DNA of 64,000 nucleotides from Serpula lacrymans var. lacrymans S7.9. Taxonomy: Eukaryota > Basidiomycota > Agaricomycetes > Boletales > Serpulaceae. The notes beneath the pieces were generated by a model. That model ran no database searches and was not told the DNA's origin. It saw only the letters and a list, made by a program, of their open reading frames with translations. The stretch lies in NCBI RefSeq assembly GCF_000218685.1, contig NW_006763294.1, positions 496,001-560,000 on the forward strand. The letters are read 5' to 3'. Below, in pieces: positions 21,829-34,719 of this stretch (the stretch's first letter is position 1; each line of letters begins with the position of its first letter). Made by a program: the position numbers and the translations under genes.

Positions 21829-22092
21829 TGCAAGCTTTGAATGTGAGTCTTGCTAGTGATAAAGGTATTCTTGTACCCGCGACCTTGAAATGTTGGTTTA
21901 AGTACGATAGCTGAAATCTAAATGACTCTCCAGTGACTCGTTTCGTTCTTTCTTAGATCACCCGGATTTGGAAAAATCTTATCGCTGCTCTATTTTCCCA
22001 CGGCCTGCCCGATTTTGCTCCAACCAACAGCCTCAGCTTTGGTCTTATAGTGACCACTTTGTACCACTGACTTACATTTTCATATTGACGGT
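21829..22092. promoter_or_regulatory. Divergent promoter between AsnRS and ERV2-like genes
   Basis: Only 264 bp separate the two start codons, so the genes must share this region. No TATA box stands out on either side. Confidence 0.4.
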
Positions 22093-23094
22093 ATGATTTC
22101 GCGATTTGCAAAGTCATTTCTAGCTATAATCTTAGCTCTAGTAATTCAACTTTTCACAAAGTTTAAATCGCAGAGTGCTGACACACTTTACAGTTTCTCG
22201 TTACAACCGTCGCCCTCCTCCACCCACCATCCAGAGCATATATAGACCCTTGGACAGGCGATCTCTTTGGCGAAGGGGGCGTGGAGCAATATCTCTACCA
22301 TGGTGCTCCCCCGGCATCTCAAACCACCGCGAAAAATGCTGCCGTAGACGGTGGCGTCATCATGTCGAAACTCAGCAATGCAACAGCAAAGTATGTCGTT
22401 TCATCTCCATTTTATCTTGATATGTCTTTCTGACCCTTGTTTCACCATTGTAGAGCAGAATTGGGACGTGCGACATGGAAATTGCTGTGTGTCACCAATT
22501 CCTTCTTTCCGAGTTTGTCGCCATTTTGTTAATACCTACTTTGTGAAGGTAGTCACACGATGACGCTAAGGTATCCCGAGGTAAGATATTTATCACTTTT
22601 ACCACTTCTTATCGCTAAATGTGGTAACGAATGTCCTGCAGAAACCGACACAGGATGAAAAAGAAGCGTTTGCATCTTACATCTATCTTACATCGCGACT
22701 CTACCCCTGTGGAGACTGCGCCACTGAGTTCCAAGCTCTGCTCCAGACCTTCCCTCCACAGGTATATTCCTTTCCAAAAATTTTATCTTGGTTACAAGCT
22801 CATCATATGATATAGACCTCGGGTCGACGCGCTGCAAGCCAATGGTATCCCTTTCTTCTCAAATCCTGATACTGATGGACTGATCGTTATTGCAGGCTGT
22901 GTTCAGTTCACAATGAGGTGAACATCCGACTGGGGAAGGAAGTATTTGACTGCGCCCACCTCGATGAGAACTATGACTGTGGATGCGGTGATGAACCAGG
23001 ATCAACAACAGCTACAGCAGATCCGATGGATTTGGAATGGGACCCTTCGAAAGATGAAAAGACGGGAGTAGAACTGATTAAAGGTGGGAGATGA
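22093..23094 (+). CDS. ERV2: FAD-linked sulfhydryl oxidase, Erv2-like
   Basis: It oxidises thiols to disulfides with oxygen and, by its membrane anchor, probably acts in the ER lumen. Exons: 22093-22140, 22194-22390, 22454-22486, 22553-22580, 22642-22761, 22816-22844, 22896-23094, giving 217 residues in frame. Residues 5-27 form a hydrophobic signal-anchor (SFLAIILALFLVTTVALL) created only by the first splice. The Erv/ALR domain follows: ELGRATWKLLHTM, YPCGDCATEF with the redox CxxC near residue 126, PPQTSGRRAASQWLCSVHNEVN (FAD-binding helix) and a cysteine-rich FDCAHL...YDCGCGD end. The N-terminal anchor and the lack of a mitochondrial presequence favour Erv2 over Erv1. Confidence 0.9.
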
Positions 23095-24544
23095 TGATGC
23101 CTGTGGTATTGTTTATCTGTATGTCTTTCTCTGTATAGTTCACTTTTTTAGGTTATAATGGGTCAGTTTTATTTGTACACTTTCATAAAGTGTCTCTAAC
23201 CACCGCTGGTGCCAAGATGATGGTTAGAACGAATTTGTTGACATTCGTGTAGGGTATTTATTGTTTAGTCTTCTCTATACCAGACCACAGTGCTAAGTGA
23301 TCCGATTATTTTATATGTGGGTTATGCTCAAGGAAGTTATTGCCATTCTGTAATTGCAGTCCTGCTGTTATTGTGAGACTATACTTCAGACACTCCGTAC
23401 AACGTTGGCCTGTTCAGATCTTCGTAGATCTAACATTCTGTGTTGCATGTACTGACAATATTCTCCAGTTGAGTGCTATTTATTGGTTTATACATACTTC
23501 CCGTTCCAACTGCTCTACTTGTGCCAGTGATGAAAGACGAAAAGCACATACCTTTGTGGCATGTAATCAAATACCGTTGCTCTAACGCAGATTAACAAAC
23601 CTGAGCATGAAGTTATGATTTCGAGCTGCGAACCAAGTTTCTGCATATCAATAGTATAGGATCATAGTAACAACGAACAGACGCGTTATTGTAAGGGAGC
23701 GTACCGCCTGCTTCATCATAACCTGCATAGGCAAGCGATAGATGAATATTATGGCAATCATGGAGCAAAGTGGTCACAAAACCTATCCCGCAACACTGCT
23801 ACATCACCTCAATATCTGCGCAGGTTCTCCACATAAAGCTGTAACACGTGTACCATCAAGTTGCTTGGCAGAGGTATCGCATCTTTAAGAAAGCTGCGCA
23901 GCCAGTAGTCGTGTATCAAGCGGTGAGAAAAGGTTGACCCAGACTTGGGGGCCATGTGTGTTTGGAAACAGGTGCTTCTTGAAACTTCCGCTCAGCAAGC
24001 AGCTCACGATAAATATTTCGGTCAGGAATTAAGAAAGTGAGACTAGCTGGATAAACGGAGGGTTAGATAAGTCTCTGTGATACTATGAACCAAGTCGGAG
24101 TTTGCGGACATCCAACGTTACGTTGTCAAAAAGTCAGCGGCCACTATACCGAGACCGTGCCGGCAACGCACAGGCACTGCTATTATATTTTTGGCATTTT
24201 CTTCACGTTACATTCGACCAAAGGACAGGTCAGATTTTGATGATTCATCTTGCGGGCTGTACTCACCGCGTTTCTTTATCACAGAATGTGCCCATGAAAC
24301 GGAAAGTTCTCCACCAAAAATGCACAGGGAGTCCTGTGAAATCTCTCATCGATGCCCAGATTAGCTGCGCTCTTTCCCTGCGGGGATTCTAGTCAATCTC
24401 AATGCGTCCTGTAGCTCCATTTTTGGCGAGAAGTGACATTCGGGCTGCGATGCCGAGAACTGACAGATTAACGCTCAATCGTCATTGGCTGTGTCGGTTT
24501 TTTACTTGTACGCTAGGGTACGGGCGATAACATGCGTTTTCTGT
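23095..24544. other. 1.45-kb intergenic region
   Basis: Only short unsupported reading frames are present. I found no tRNA, repeat end or conserved protein. It holds the ERV2 3' flank and the upstream region of the GT69 gene. Confidence 0.4.
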
Positions 24545-26512
24545 ATGTCCCCCCTACCATCCCTCAAATCCGCCGCGTATACTGCAAGGCGTCTTGCAGC
24601 ATTCGTGGCCTCCCTGGTCCAGGTTAAACCAGTCCAAGCCATCTTCCGAGCTGTCACCACCTTCCTACGACTGCCTGGCATCGTCCCTCTCTTCGTCTTT
24701 TTCGTCCTTTACAATCTCGCTGATGTCGAGTTCTCTCGGCGGTACTTTCCTTCAAACGATGTGATATGGAGACCTGCATACCCATATAGCTGGCGTTTTT
24801 TCCTTTTGGTTTTATTTGTAACACCAGCCTTCGCAATGGTCCAACTATTGTGGCTCTTGTTAAGAGGGATATTGTCGTCCTTTTTCTACAGAAAGTGGGA
24901 ACAGCACCGCTTGAGCAATAGGCTCAATGGCTATGCGGTGTTGCAACGAAATAACATGGAGGAGCAGATGAGCTTAGTGAGTGCAGAGGAGGGGGTTCAG
25001 CGAGTTTCAGAGGATGCTCCAGGGACATATCACGATAGCAGCGAAGGACGAAGCTCCCAGCTATCGACACCGGGCACGATGTCGCCCGTCGGACGTCCCA
25101 CTTTCCTGCGTAGTTTGACTCGAGGCTGGTGGCTGAAATTTTTCGCATATCTCGTTCTATTCTGCGTGAGTCTTCGATCAGCACTGGACTTTGAGCAACC
25201 GGAGGAGGTTCGCTATCGAGATATCATCAATACTGCTATCGAACACCCGAAATATACGGGATACGGGAGGCAGGGTGAGTTGCTTTCACGTTTGTTCAAC
25301 TATATGCGCTCATCATGGTTTCACAGAGAAGATATTCATTGCTGCTGCTTTCTCCAACAACCAGGACGTCTTGCCTTATTGGTCAGCCTCGCTCATTAAA
25401 GTCATTCATTACCTCGGTACACGCAACGTTTATGTCTCTATTCTTGAAAGTGGAAGCTCGGATCAATCTCCCTTGTTACTGCGCGAGCTTGATGGCATGC
25501 TTGCTCGTTTGCATGTTGAGCGACGTATTCTCACGGAAGATGATGTCGTGAAAAAGCCAGAAGATATGGGCGGGAACAACCGCATAGACTTCTTATCGGC
25601 CATCCGAAATCGCGCACTTGAACCTCTCATAGAGATGGGAGGTTATGATAAGGTTGTTTTCTCAAACGATATTTTTATCGAGCCAGAGAGCTTTATCGAT
25701 CTTATCGATACTATGAATGGCGATTATGATATGGCCTGTGGGTTGGACTTTGGGCATTACGGGTATGTTTACTGTCATGAGGTGTGGTCTGATACTTAAC
25801 ATGCTTTGCTAGGCTTTACGATGATTGGGTGATTCGTGATCGACTAGGAAAGCTCCCTAGCACAATGTACGCCCACATAATTCTCACAGGTCTTGCACAT
25901 TACTCACAATATTTATATGATCAGCTGGCCCTATTTCTTCGAACAGGCCGACTATCAAGCCATTGTAAAAGAAGAACCAGTCCCTGTTTTCACCTGCTGG
26001 AACGGCATCGTCGTTTTTGCCGCGGACCCTTTACTTCCGATCCATCTACGCTCTAATCGTACGCTTTCCACTGACGCGTTGCCATATGAGCTCCCAGCTA
26101 CGCATCCCGCTGCGCACAATGCCTCGATGCGCGGCCCAAGTCCCGCGCTTACTCCACCCATACGCTTCCGTTCGTCCGCACCCGACGAGTGTTTCTCGTC
26201 CGAGTCATTCCTGTTACCATACGACCTACGCAGGCAGTTCAACATGCAGCGCATATACGTCAATCCTCGCGTAATTACGGGGTATCAATGGAGGTACGTG
26301 CTACCCCAACTCGCGCCATTTTAAGCGAAATACTGATGGCAGTACTGCGTAGGTTTTATTTGTATTTCAAGTGGTTTATGAGGCACCGTCTTTTGAGATG
26401 GTGGATTGAGAAGAAGTATGATGGAGCGTGGATGCAGAAGGCTATGATGGTTGTTGGCGATGCGGCACGCGTGTCTTGGTGGGATGGTGGAGACTGTCAT
26501 CCCTGGTGGTAG
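24545..26512 (+). CDS. GT69-family glycosyltransferase (CMT1/Cap59-like alpha-1,3-mannosyltransferase)
   Basis: It resembles the cryptococcal CMT1/CAP59 family (CAZy GT69), Golgi-type enzymes that add mannose in glycan synthesis; substrate here is unknown. Exons: 24545-25274, 25327-25762, 25813-25866, 25925-26293, 26353-26512; 582 residues in frame. Three hydrophobic segments occupy the first half (near IVPLFVFFVLYNLADV, FFLLVLFVTPAFAMV and WWLKFFAYLVLFCVSL). The catalytic region carries EKIFIAAAFSNNQDVLPYWS, VYVSILESGSSD, NRIDFLSAIRNRALEPL, DKVVFSNDIFI and MACGLDFGHYGLYDDW. The last exon ends in the family-like WWDGGDCHPWW, which supports choosing acceptor 26352 over an earlier AG that would stop at once. 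The ATG at 24545 is the first in frame. Confidence 0.85.
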
Positions 26513-26842
26513 CACGACATGAAAGGGCTGTTGTTGGATTGTTATTTGTTGTTCAGACACTTGGGTTTTTGGGATGGACTGCAGGTAGTAATTTAAAACT
26601 AATGGCCGTGACTCCCAGTTATAATGTTTAGTCTAGGGTCGTATGTAGTCAATTGTAGTCGAGCAATAGTTTGGTTTGTGAGAGTTATCACTGAAATATG
26701 TAAAAATCCAACGAGGTTATATTTCTGCATCCAATGAAACACCGCATGGTCAATAAGTCACGTTGCCTGGGGTGAGCGTGTGACAGAACCTTTCGTTCTA
26801 AGACAAGGGTTGTTCTTCAAAATCTCCTCAGTTTGTGCTGTC

Positions 26843-27805
26843 ATGTCGTACTCGTCTTTATATGAAAGTTAGCGTTATTTATGCTCAGTGTTCTTGTTTC
26901 TTAATCTCAAGTAACTTGCAGCTCTGCAGAAATGGTTCTTTGTGGTGCCTCCGTTGATCAGCCCCATAAATTTCATTATCAACGCGCCTTTTGGTCGATT
27001 TGCCCCCAATGTTGCCAAGAGCAGCATATTTATTGTGGATGGACTCAAGTCATGGATTATCATGGAGATAGTATCACCGCTTACATTCGCCTACACGCTC
27101 TACTGTGCGCCATTGCAAAACTCCAGTAGCTCTCTCGGTGGTCCCCAGATTCTGTTGGCTGCCCTCTTCCTCATTCATTACATGAATCGTGCCATCATTT
27201 CACCTCTTCGCACGTCTTCCCGCTCGAAGTCACATATTTCAGTGCCCATGTCGGGTATCTCAGTCAACGTCGTCAACGGCTTTCTTCTCGGTGCATACTT
27301 GTCTTCACCTTTTGCCCAGCAATTCCTCGATCAAGCATTTTACAAACCTGAATTCTGGAGTTATGTCACGCTCTGTGTCACTGGTCTAGCAGGAAACATC
27401 TTACACGATGAAATTTTGCTCAATATCAGACGCAAGGCTAAAGCCAAGGGCAAAGGTCGCTCTGAAGACGAGTCCAAGAGCAAAGGTGAACATTACGCCA
27501 TCCCGCAAGGTTATCTCTACCAGTATATCTCGTATCCGAACTACCTGTGCGAGTGGGTTGAGTGGACAGGGTTCGCGCTGGCATCTGCACCTTTGCCATC
27601 GCTCGCATTGTTCGTGGCGTTGATCAAGGCTCCATCTAATGATGCAGTCTCAGCCTTGGCGCGCACTGTCCATCCGCCTTGGTTATTCGTGTTCTTAGAA
27701 GTATTCGTCATGCTTCCGCGCGCATACAGGGGACATGAGTGGTATCATGGACGATTCCCGGAGTATCCTAAGGAGAGGAAGGCTGTCATCCCGTTCTTGC
27801 TGTAG
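26843..27805 (+). CDS. Steroid 5-alpha-reductase-like (3-oxo-5-alpha-steroid 4-dehydrogenase) membrane protein
   Basis: The SRD5A-like family reduces enone double bonds with NADPH in the ER. Two exons (26843-26867, 26922-27805) give 302 residues; the short first exon supplies ATG and MSYSSLYE. Features match the family: repeated hydrophobic helices, INAPFGRFAP, HYMNRAIISP, the C-terminal IPQGYLYQYISYPNYLCEWVEW block and a final HEWYHGRFPEYPKERKAVIPF. A lysine/serine-rich insert (about residues 185-205) lengthens a loop compared with animal SRD5A1 (about 260 residues). A sterol substrate is not shown; fungal relatives are little studied. Confidence 0.85.
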
Positions 27806-28667
27806 AGCAGCATACTTTTCTAGTTCTCGAGCGTTTAGACGGGCTATCTTTATCTCTACAGGAAACTCACAACGTGGTTTTCCCGTGCCGCTTATGATTA
27901 ATGAAAATTGTCTTGCATAGATTGTATATGTCGGCCCTTCCACTGCCAGGGCTAGTTACAAGGTCCCCATCAAGCATCATCCACATCAACCAACAATCCA
28001 TGATCACATCTGTCAAGATCTCCTTCAGAAATCAATCAATCATCGGTATGACATTACAATGAAAAAACATTTTAAATCCTTGAAACTTCCCTCTGGTACA
28101 TTTTTCACTCTTGTTTGCCAGTGCCAAGTACCTAACATCGGCTCCATCACCTCCTATAGTCCGCATCTAAGCGTCAGTGAGAGATTGTGAGGCCCTGCCC
28201 CGGCGTTAACAGAACTGCGTCAATGCGGTTGTTAACGACAAAAGTCATCTGAGATGGAGAAACTGATCGTACGGTAAGTATGATACCTCTCCAGATCTTC
28301 GATAGGCAGGTGAATCGTACGTTATCTATAGTCCTCTAGTCGTATTGCACACATTTGAGGTATTATCCCGCATAGACTTCACAATGGCGATCGGAACAAA
28401 GATATAATTCATGTTGTTGATCAATTTTGGTATGCTATGCTTATTTATAAATCCTTTCATCTTACGCCTTCTCCCATGCATAGAGGCTTTGTTCGATTAC
28501 CGGATATTTGCATCGGCCTGGTTCGATGAAACTGTTTACTCGGTGATTCAAGCTCAGAATGTACTATGGAGATCAACGATATACAATGCGCATGTATATT
28601 AATTCCGGCTGTAGTCGAGACTAAGTATATATTTTCTGCATCCCACCCAGTGGAAAACCATTACAGG
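27806..28667. other. 860-bp intergenic region
   Basis: No supported gene or repeat. Start of the looser-spaced STE3/DUF6533 region. Confidence 0.35.
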
Positions 28668-30317
28668 ATGCCGTTCAACTCGTCTTCAACCGAAATCCTC
28701 ATTCCCGCCTATGAAGCCTCGGTCATCATTGCAACACTTCAAGGCAAACGTCTATTCTTTTGTACTGCTACCCTTATGTTTTACGACCATCTTATTACTA
28801 TTGGCCAAGAGGTGTGTCTTTCTTTAAATGCCTCATTTCTTCTCGGTTTATGATTTCATGTAGATAGAATATTTCTGGACTACGGCATGGAACTTGTCGC
28901 AGATCCTATATTTTGGTGTGCGCAAATAACGAATTCAGGCTCGGAATTTTAAGTTGATATTCTTATTCATTGTCTGTTACTTTGATACACTGCAGATAAG
29001 ATATATCGCTCTTTTCGAGGTGATGTATGTTTTCTCGGATGTTTTGTGTTTTCTTACTGCTTACTGATGTATTTGTCCTATATCACCGACAGCCTTATTA
29101 TGATTGGTCTGTCTTAATGATCTGGAGCTCATAATATAAAACACTCATTATCATCATTTATAGCCTACTCCGTTGAGTTGTCGGCTTCTGTGAGACCTCG
29201 TGATGCACGTATCCTTCATCTTACTAACCTAACCTCGTAGACGTACATTATTCCTGTCTTTTCACAGCAATGTCAATGCTGATAACTGCGTGTATGTAGT
29301 TGTGACGGTGTTTCGCGCACACTCGTTACCGCTTCGAACGTGGGGCTAGTATTAACACAAGGTATGATTATCTATCGTCAATATCGAATAAATAGTAACA
29401 TGATCGTTAGCTGTCATAGTCATCCGTGTCTGGTACCTTTTCGCCCACAGCAAGATTGTCCGATTAACTATCGTACTCACCTTTGTCGCATGTATAACGT
29501 GTCAGCTCATCCTGGTGGGATGGAGAATTAGCGCTATTCATCTCAGTCAGTCGTCAAGTACCGGCATCCCTGGACTGCCTTCTTGTGGATACATGCCTCC
29601 ATACTACTGGTGCACCTATGTACCCCCCGTCGTTCTCCATGTGGTAATGTATGCCTTGTCATTTTATCGACTCGTAAACATTACACATTCTTACGATTTC
29701 GACAAATTCGTTGGACGGTTCGTGGAAGAGTAAGGTTTCAAATGGTTGTTCTTTCTGTTCCCTGCACTAAATTATGCAATCCCTCACATAGGGGTGGACC
29801 TATGTATTTCATAGCCACAGGTATGCAAGTACCACGCGAACATATCGGCGTCCATCTGAAGGTTATTATAGTTGCTATTCTGTTGACAGAGATTTCCTTA
29901 TTTTCATCCGACGTGCCAATAGTGAGTGACTTTCTCTCCATGATCACGGTCTCTCATCAAACACGATCCACAGATGTACATATCAATATTGAGCTCATAG
30001 CAAGTACACCCCTTTTCATCTTCATGCACTCTCTGATCTTATCGTGGACTAGCCTTCTTCAGGCTACTGTAATAGTTGCAACCAGCCACGCCTTACTCAG
30101 CATCCGTACGCTTGCCGCTAAATACAATGGTGATGTAGCCTGGGTATTGAGCTATAACGAAATGAGCCGGCTGCGTTATAAGCAAGGTCCGAACGATGGC
30201 GAACTGCTAGTGGATATGGATACGGGTGATGGCGAAGGAGTAGAACTTGTCGAATCGGGAGCTGGCTTGAATAGTCCTTTCAAACTCACTTCAAACCTCG
30301 GCTCCCGCCAAAACTAG
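28668..30317 (+). CDS. DUF6533-family multi-pass membrane protein, copy 1
   Basis: DUF6533 proteins are Agaricomycete-expanded seven-helix-like membrane proteins of unknown role. The start is clear: 28668-28811, 28864-28917, 28996-29019 give ATLMFYDHLITIGQEIEYFW...QILYFGIRYIALFE, the DUF6533 signature. The middle (about 29.1-29.45 kb) has several small exons I could not fix. From about 29455 the frame resumes (SKIVRLTIVLTFVACITC, PPYYWCTYVPPVVLHVVMYAL), then GGPMYFIATG after an intron ending at 29792, then a tail with ATVIVATSHALLSIRTLAA and an acidic C terminus ending at 30317. A paralogue with matching start and tail lies at 38847-40442. Confidence 0.7.
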
Positions 30318-30936
30318 CACCACTGGATCATCTTCCCCAAAACACCTTCACATTCGTTGACAAACATGATTTACTGTGTATCTTATCATGTCATTATGCT
30401 ACGTCGATTTTGAATAGTTGGTAAAATCTCTCGCAGCTGTAGATTCTTTCTGGTATTCCTTGTACCTGTATGACAGTAGCAGATAACTGAAAAGTCTGCT
30501 CGATCTATCCGTCAGTCACGGCATTACTGGCATCGTGATCAACTTATATAAGTTCCTGTATATTTATCAGCATCCATCTGTTAATGAAGGTTGCAATCAA
30601 ATCACCATGATTTCGTGCATATTTAACCGTGGCCAATCTCTCACAAAATTGTCAAGGAATACCGATTTTATGAATTGATTCTTACATGTCTTATAATTAC
30701 GCGTCAAGTAACTGTGGTGGGAGAAGTATGAGCAATCGCTGTGGAGCTTCACACAACTGCAAACACTAGCACAACAATACATATTTATTTTCTGTTATAG
30801 ACATAGTAATAGCGAAGACAATAACAAGATGCTCCCCCGAGGACTGTCTTATATAGGACCACGGGCTTGGAAGCTTTGTAAAGTATAGAATTTAAACATT
30901 GTTCGATTAAGTCATAAAAATCGGAGCGCAATGGAA
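30318..30936. other. Intergenic region between convergent genes
   Basis: About 620 bp, AT-rich, no supported gene. Confidence 0.35.
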
Positions 30937-31860
30937 TCAAGCACAGAAGTTGATGACCAAGCCAGCCTAAGACACCATGTTAGCAGAGGATATAGATAAA
31001 AAGGTTCACTTCAACTCACGTTGGGAGCTTGGCAAGCAACCTGGACAGTCGTGTCATTGGGCTGGTGGAATGCTTCAGGGCAGTTCGCGTTGTTACCTGT
31101 GTGCGAGAACTTTGAGTCTAAAGTAAATTATGAAGATGATATTTTAAACTCACAATCGGCCTTCCCGGTGCATCCGTTGTTGTACCTGATTCAATATAGT
31201 TAGTACACTGGCTGAGCATAGTTCGTGAGTTCTTACTGGAAGCCAGAGGTGACCGAGAAAGTGTGACTACAAAGGGTATATTAGATATCGCCATTCATCT
31301 AGAGATATTATAATACTCACGGAACAATCAAACTGATGTCCGAGCTCGATCCACTACCAGGAGTGGTCGGGTTTTGAAGAGTAGTCTCAATCAAAGTGCA
31401 AGATTCACCGTTAAGCCCACAAGGCCCTAATTAATCGTCTTCACAACGCATATGAGCAACAGATGAAAGAGATACTGACCAGTCTGAAGATAGCTAGTGA
31501 AGGTCATAGATTAGATGAGGCCAAGTATGGGTTTTGCGCAAAATGTACTCACGCAATGGCAGAAACAAGGGGCCCATTGGATTTGTACGGTTGACCGGTG
31601 GACAGAATCTTACCGCCCTGAACCAAGGTAGGCTGATAAACGATACATCAGCTGGTCAAGTCCCTTGAAATAGGATAAGACTCATACAGTTCCCTTCTTA
31701 CACCTGAAGAACAAGAACATGTCAGAACGTGGCAACAATAATGGTTAGACAAAAGTTACTGGTTGTTGAAGGTGACTGTGTGCGATTCCTGGGCCTGGAC
31801 ACCAGCAAGTGCAGCAGCAGCAGCGACGATGACAGCGAAAGATTTGAAGTTGGTGAACAT
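30937..31860 (-). CDS. Small secreted thaumatin-like (basidiomycete 'glycopeptide' type) protein
   Basis: Nine exons joined by eight canonical 50-60-nt introns encode about 161 residues. Residues 1-24 are a signal peptide (start MFTNFKSF, alanine-rich core, cut near GVQAQ). The mature part opens ESHTVTFNNQCKKGTP and carries TLVQGGKILSTG, SNGPLVSAIAYLQTG, CGLNGESCTLIETTLQN, GSGSSSDISL, HTFSVTSGF and a final VQVACQAPN...FCA, with eight cysteines expected to form four disulfides. This matches the thaumatin-like secreted proteins common in mushrooms; their role is uncertain (wall- or host-related). Exons as short as 14 nt make it invisible to simple ORF searches. The start at 31860 is the only ATG in frame. 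Confidence 0.85.
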
Positions 31861-34719
31861 GGTGTTGTATGTTGGGAGGAAGTTGGGATGCATTTGCTAG
31901 CCAGAACGACCGCGTTTATATAGCTTTTCGTTGTATGCGCCTGTGTATGTTTACAACGAAACACTGATGTCAGCGTTACCTGCAAATGACTCGCTTCATC
32001 ATTATTCGTGTCGTACGGGATAGGTTTGCTCCACCAGCGGTCACCGCTTGAGCTCCAAGGGTGCTAAGTGCGTTGTGACATGAGATGAGACAGACAACTA
32101 GACTGCCTATTCTAATAAAGAAAACCAGTCTGCAAATATTCATAGTCTTGTTAGAAATTTTGTAGAAAATCTCTGGAATGCGACCGAATACAGCACCTTG
32201 GACACTGAGAGAAAAGGTTCAATTGAATGTACTTATCATGCAAACAAGCAAAATCTATCGTGCGTTAGCTCCCGAGCTGCTCAAATACGAGAAGAGTACC
32301 CTGTAATTGCTGCACAGGTGTCAATGGAGAGTGCCGTATACAATGAAGGTGATCAGTCTAATGACATCACGAATGATCCTTTAGTTAATCACGGAGAAAA
32401 TTAGTCAGAGAAGGGCGGTGGTCCTTACAACAAGTGATCTAAAGCTTTAGGTAAAGTAGTGGAACCCTCTCAGACGTATTTTTGAGGATTGAACAGATGG
32501 CGTAGCTACTATTTGTATCGGGGAGTGTATGCCTGGGTTAGAGCAACGATACATACAAGAATGATGCATTCAAATTGAGGGCTTGCAGAGCATGATACTA
32601 GATGGTCAAAGCGCCTTGTCCTTGGTGGCGTTCTCAGCTGTGAGTACCGACACCCTCGGAGGATGATCTGTAGCCTGTGTAAGGAAATGAGCGCTCTATC
32701 TTTAGCCGGTGGAGTATTTTACCTACGGCGAATCAAGTCCGACTCCATTGCATTGCTTCTGATTCACGCTATACACTTCGTCGTGAGTCAATCAGTACTC
32801 CAAAGCAGTTTCAGGGTGAAACCGAAGGGAAAGCGGCATACTTGTCCACCCTAAAAGAATTTTGAAAGACGAGGACAGAGTCGATGTTAGCTTAGAACCT
32901 GCCATACTAGAGCACAATCGAATTGAAATTGACGGAAATTATCTAGCTAAAACTCGAGCCATCTGCTAAAAGAGTAGTGGGCTCACGGACTTGTAATTTG
33001 GTGCGCTAAACGGGTTGATTTGAGGAGCCTTTCGATCTACACCGGCACCAACATCAACTACCTCCAGCCACTAGTCCTAAAATAAGGGTCAATCTGAAAC
33101 AAGTGAAGTGCGGTTATACAGAAAGCAGACCAACAATATCACTTCCGAGTCTTTAAGTGTTATAACACAGCTGGGATCCAATTCAAGAGAGGTTTCTTGG
33201 CCGTTTCGAAAATTGTCACTGACGTCCTATTTTTTGTAGGGAAAGATAAGTCGCCGAGATTGTGCATGAACTGGGACAAGAGCATCAGTACACCCATTCC
33301 AAGAAGCCTGGATCATTGACATATTCGAAACGATCAGCTACTGCAGACGCGATTCTGGTTCAAGTTGGAGGGTCATTGGCTACACGGATTTGGGGAGAGT
33401 GGTAAGGATTGTCATTGGGACTGGCATTCAAGTTGTTCCAGCCACGAAAGAGTACGAAAGACTCGGAGGTCTCCGACTCTCACGTCAGGGTCTGCAAAAG
33501 TACCGAGGTCACGCGGTCACGTGTATAGTCTAGCACGTCTTGTATCATAACTCTGAAGTTTCCTTGTAAATTAGCTGTGGCAGTTCTGAAATTTCCCGGC
33601 GCTCTTGTCCTCCTCGTCAATCTCCCATCTCATCCTCGACTTATACTCGGTGCAAAAACCGCTCTTGCACTCAAGCTTCAACCTCTATATCGGCTCTCTT
33701 CCCTACTGTGGGTATTTACTAAGCTGTTTTCTGCCTTTCCGAGTTCTATTGATCCTGTCTTACAGTTTTGTAGATGTCTTTATTGTTTGATGATGGTGAT
33801 AATCTTAATATCAATATTGATGATCATTCTGCTCTTTCGTGTTTTGAATGACAACCCCTCTTGGTTCAAACATAGTGATAAACACTATTAAAACCACAAT
33901 TGTGCGACGATCCTTTGACACTATTGTGCACCAGTATAGTCTGGATTTCTCTCCCCCGAGCTGACCTGATACGACGTCTTCCATCACGCCAAGAATGCTG
34001 TTTTTCACTGGTTCAACATATTCAAAACAGAGTACGTTAGGTGCCTACGCTGGCGGGTTCTGTCAAGTGACTTGCCAGTAAGGGGACACAACTGTGTGTT
34101 TGGGATGCTCAGTGTTGCATTGCATCGTATAACTATCGAAACCATCAGGAGTATTCGTGATCATCAGAAAGCTCTCCGTTGATTTCTCAGATAGTGGTGT
34201 CCGCAGTACTCAGAAAGGTTCAAACCAGGTAAGCCCTAACGTGATTATCAGTTATCTTTCCGTACACTGTCTGGCTAATAGGGCTAAGCGCTGATCACTG
34301 CATACCAAAGTAGCAGGACCTCGCTCCATTGACTTCTCACTGGCATATAGTCCTTTCTGAAGTATTCAAGAGTTTGAATCGAGTGAGCTGCATTGCCATT
34401 ATGAATTATGTCTTCACGTAGCGGGTGCTCGTGGTAGATATGTCCAGATACTGACAACTTATGTTGCAATATTGATTGCTGTAAGTTCGACGTTCCAATC
34501 ACATCTAATTCTATTGACAGCATACTCACAGCACTGGAATGCATATCAATCAACAACCCATGCACTGTGATGTGACCTTGTCTCTACATTGTTCCATTCA
34601 TAACCTAATGCCATGGTACCAGGGTTTATCCCTTGCACGTGTGCAGGGCCTTGGAATGGTAGGAATCATATAAAGAGTAGGATCTGATATATTCCTTTGC
34701 TTTTCACTTCAGAGTCCCC
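31861..34719. other. 2.9-kb gap upstream of STE3, no gene supported
   Basis: I scanned both strands for short frames ending in C-a-a-X and a stop, as expected for mating pheromone precursors beside STE3 receptors, and found none convincing. Other frames are short and featureless. Confidence 0.35.

Noticed and set aside
26189..26352. Early end of the GT69 gene at an AG before the last exon
   Set aside because: That acceptor gives an immediate stop, while 26352 yields a family-like C terminus.
33921..34008. Possible pheromone precursor ending YWCTIV on the minus strand
   Set aside because: No stop follows the CaaX-like residues, the precursor part is only about 19 residues from the nearest ATG, and there is no typical maturation site.
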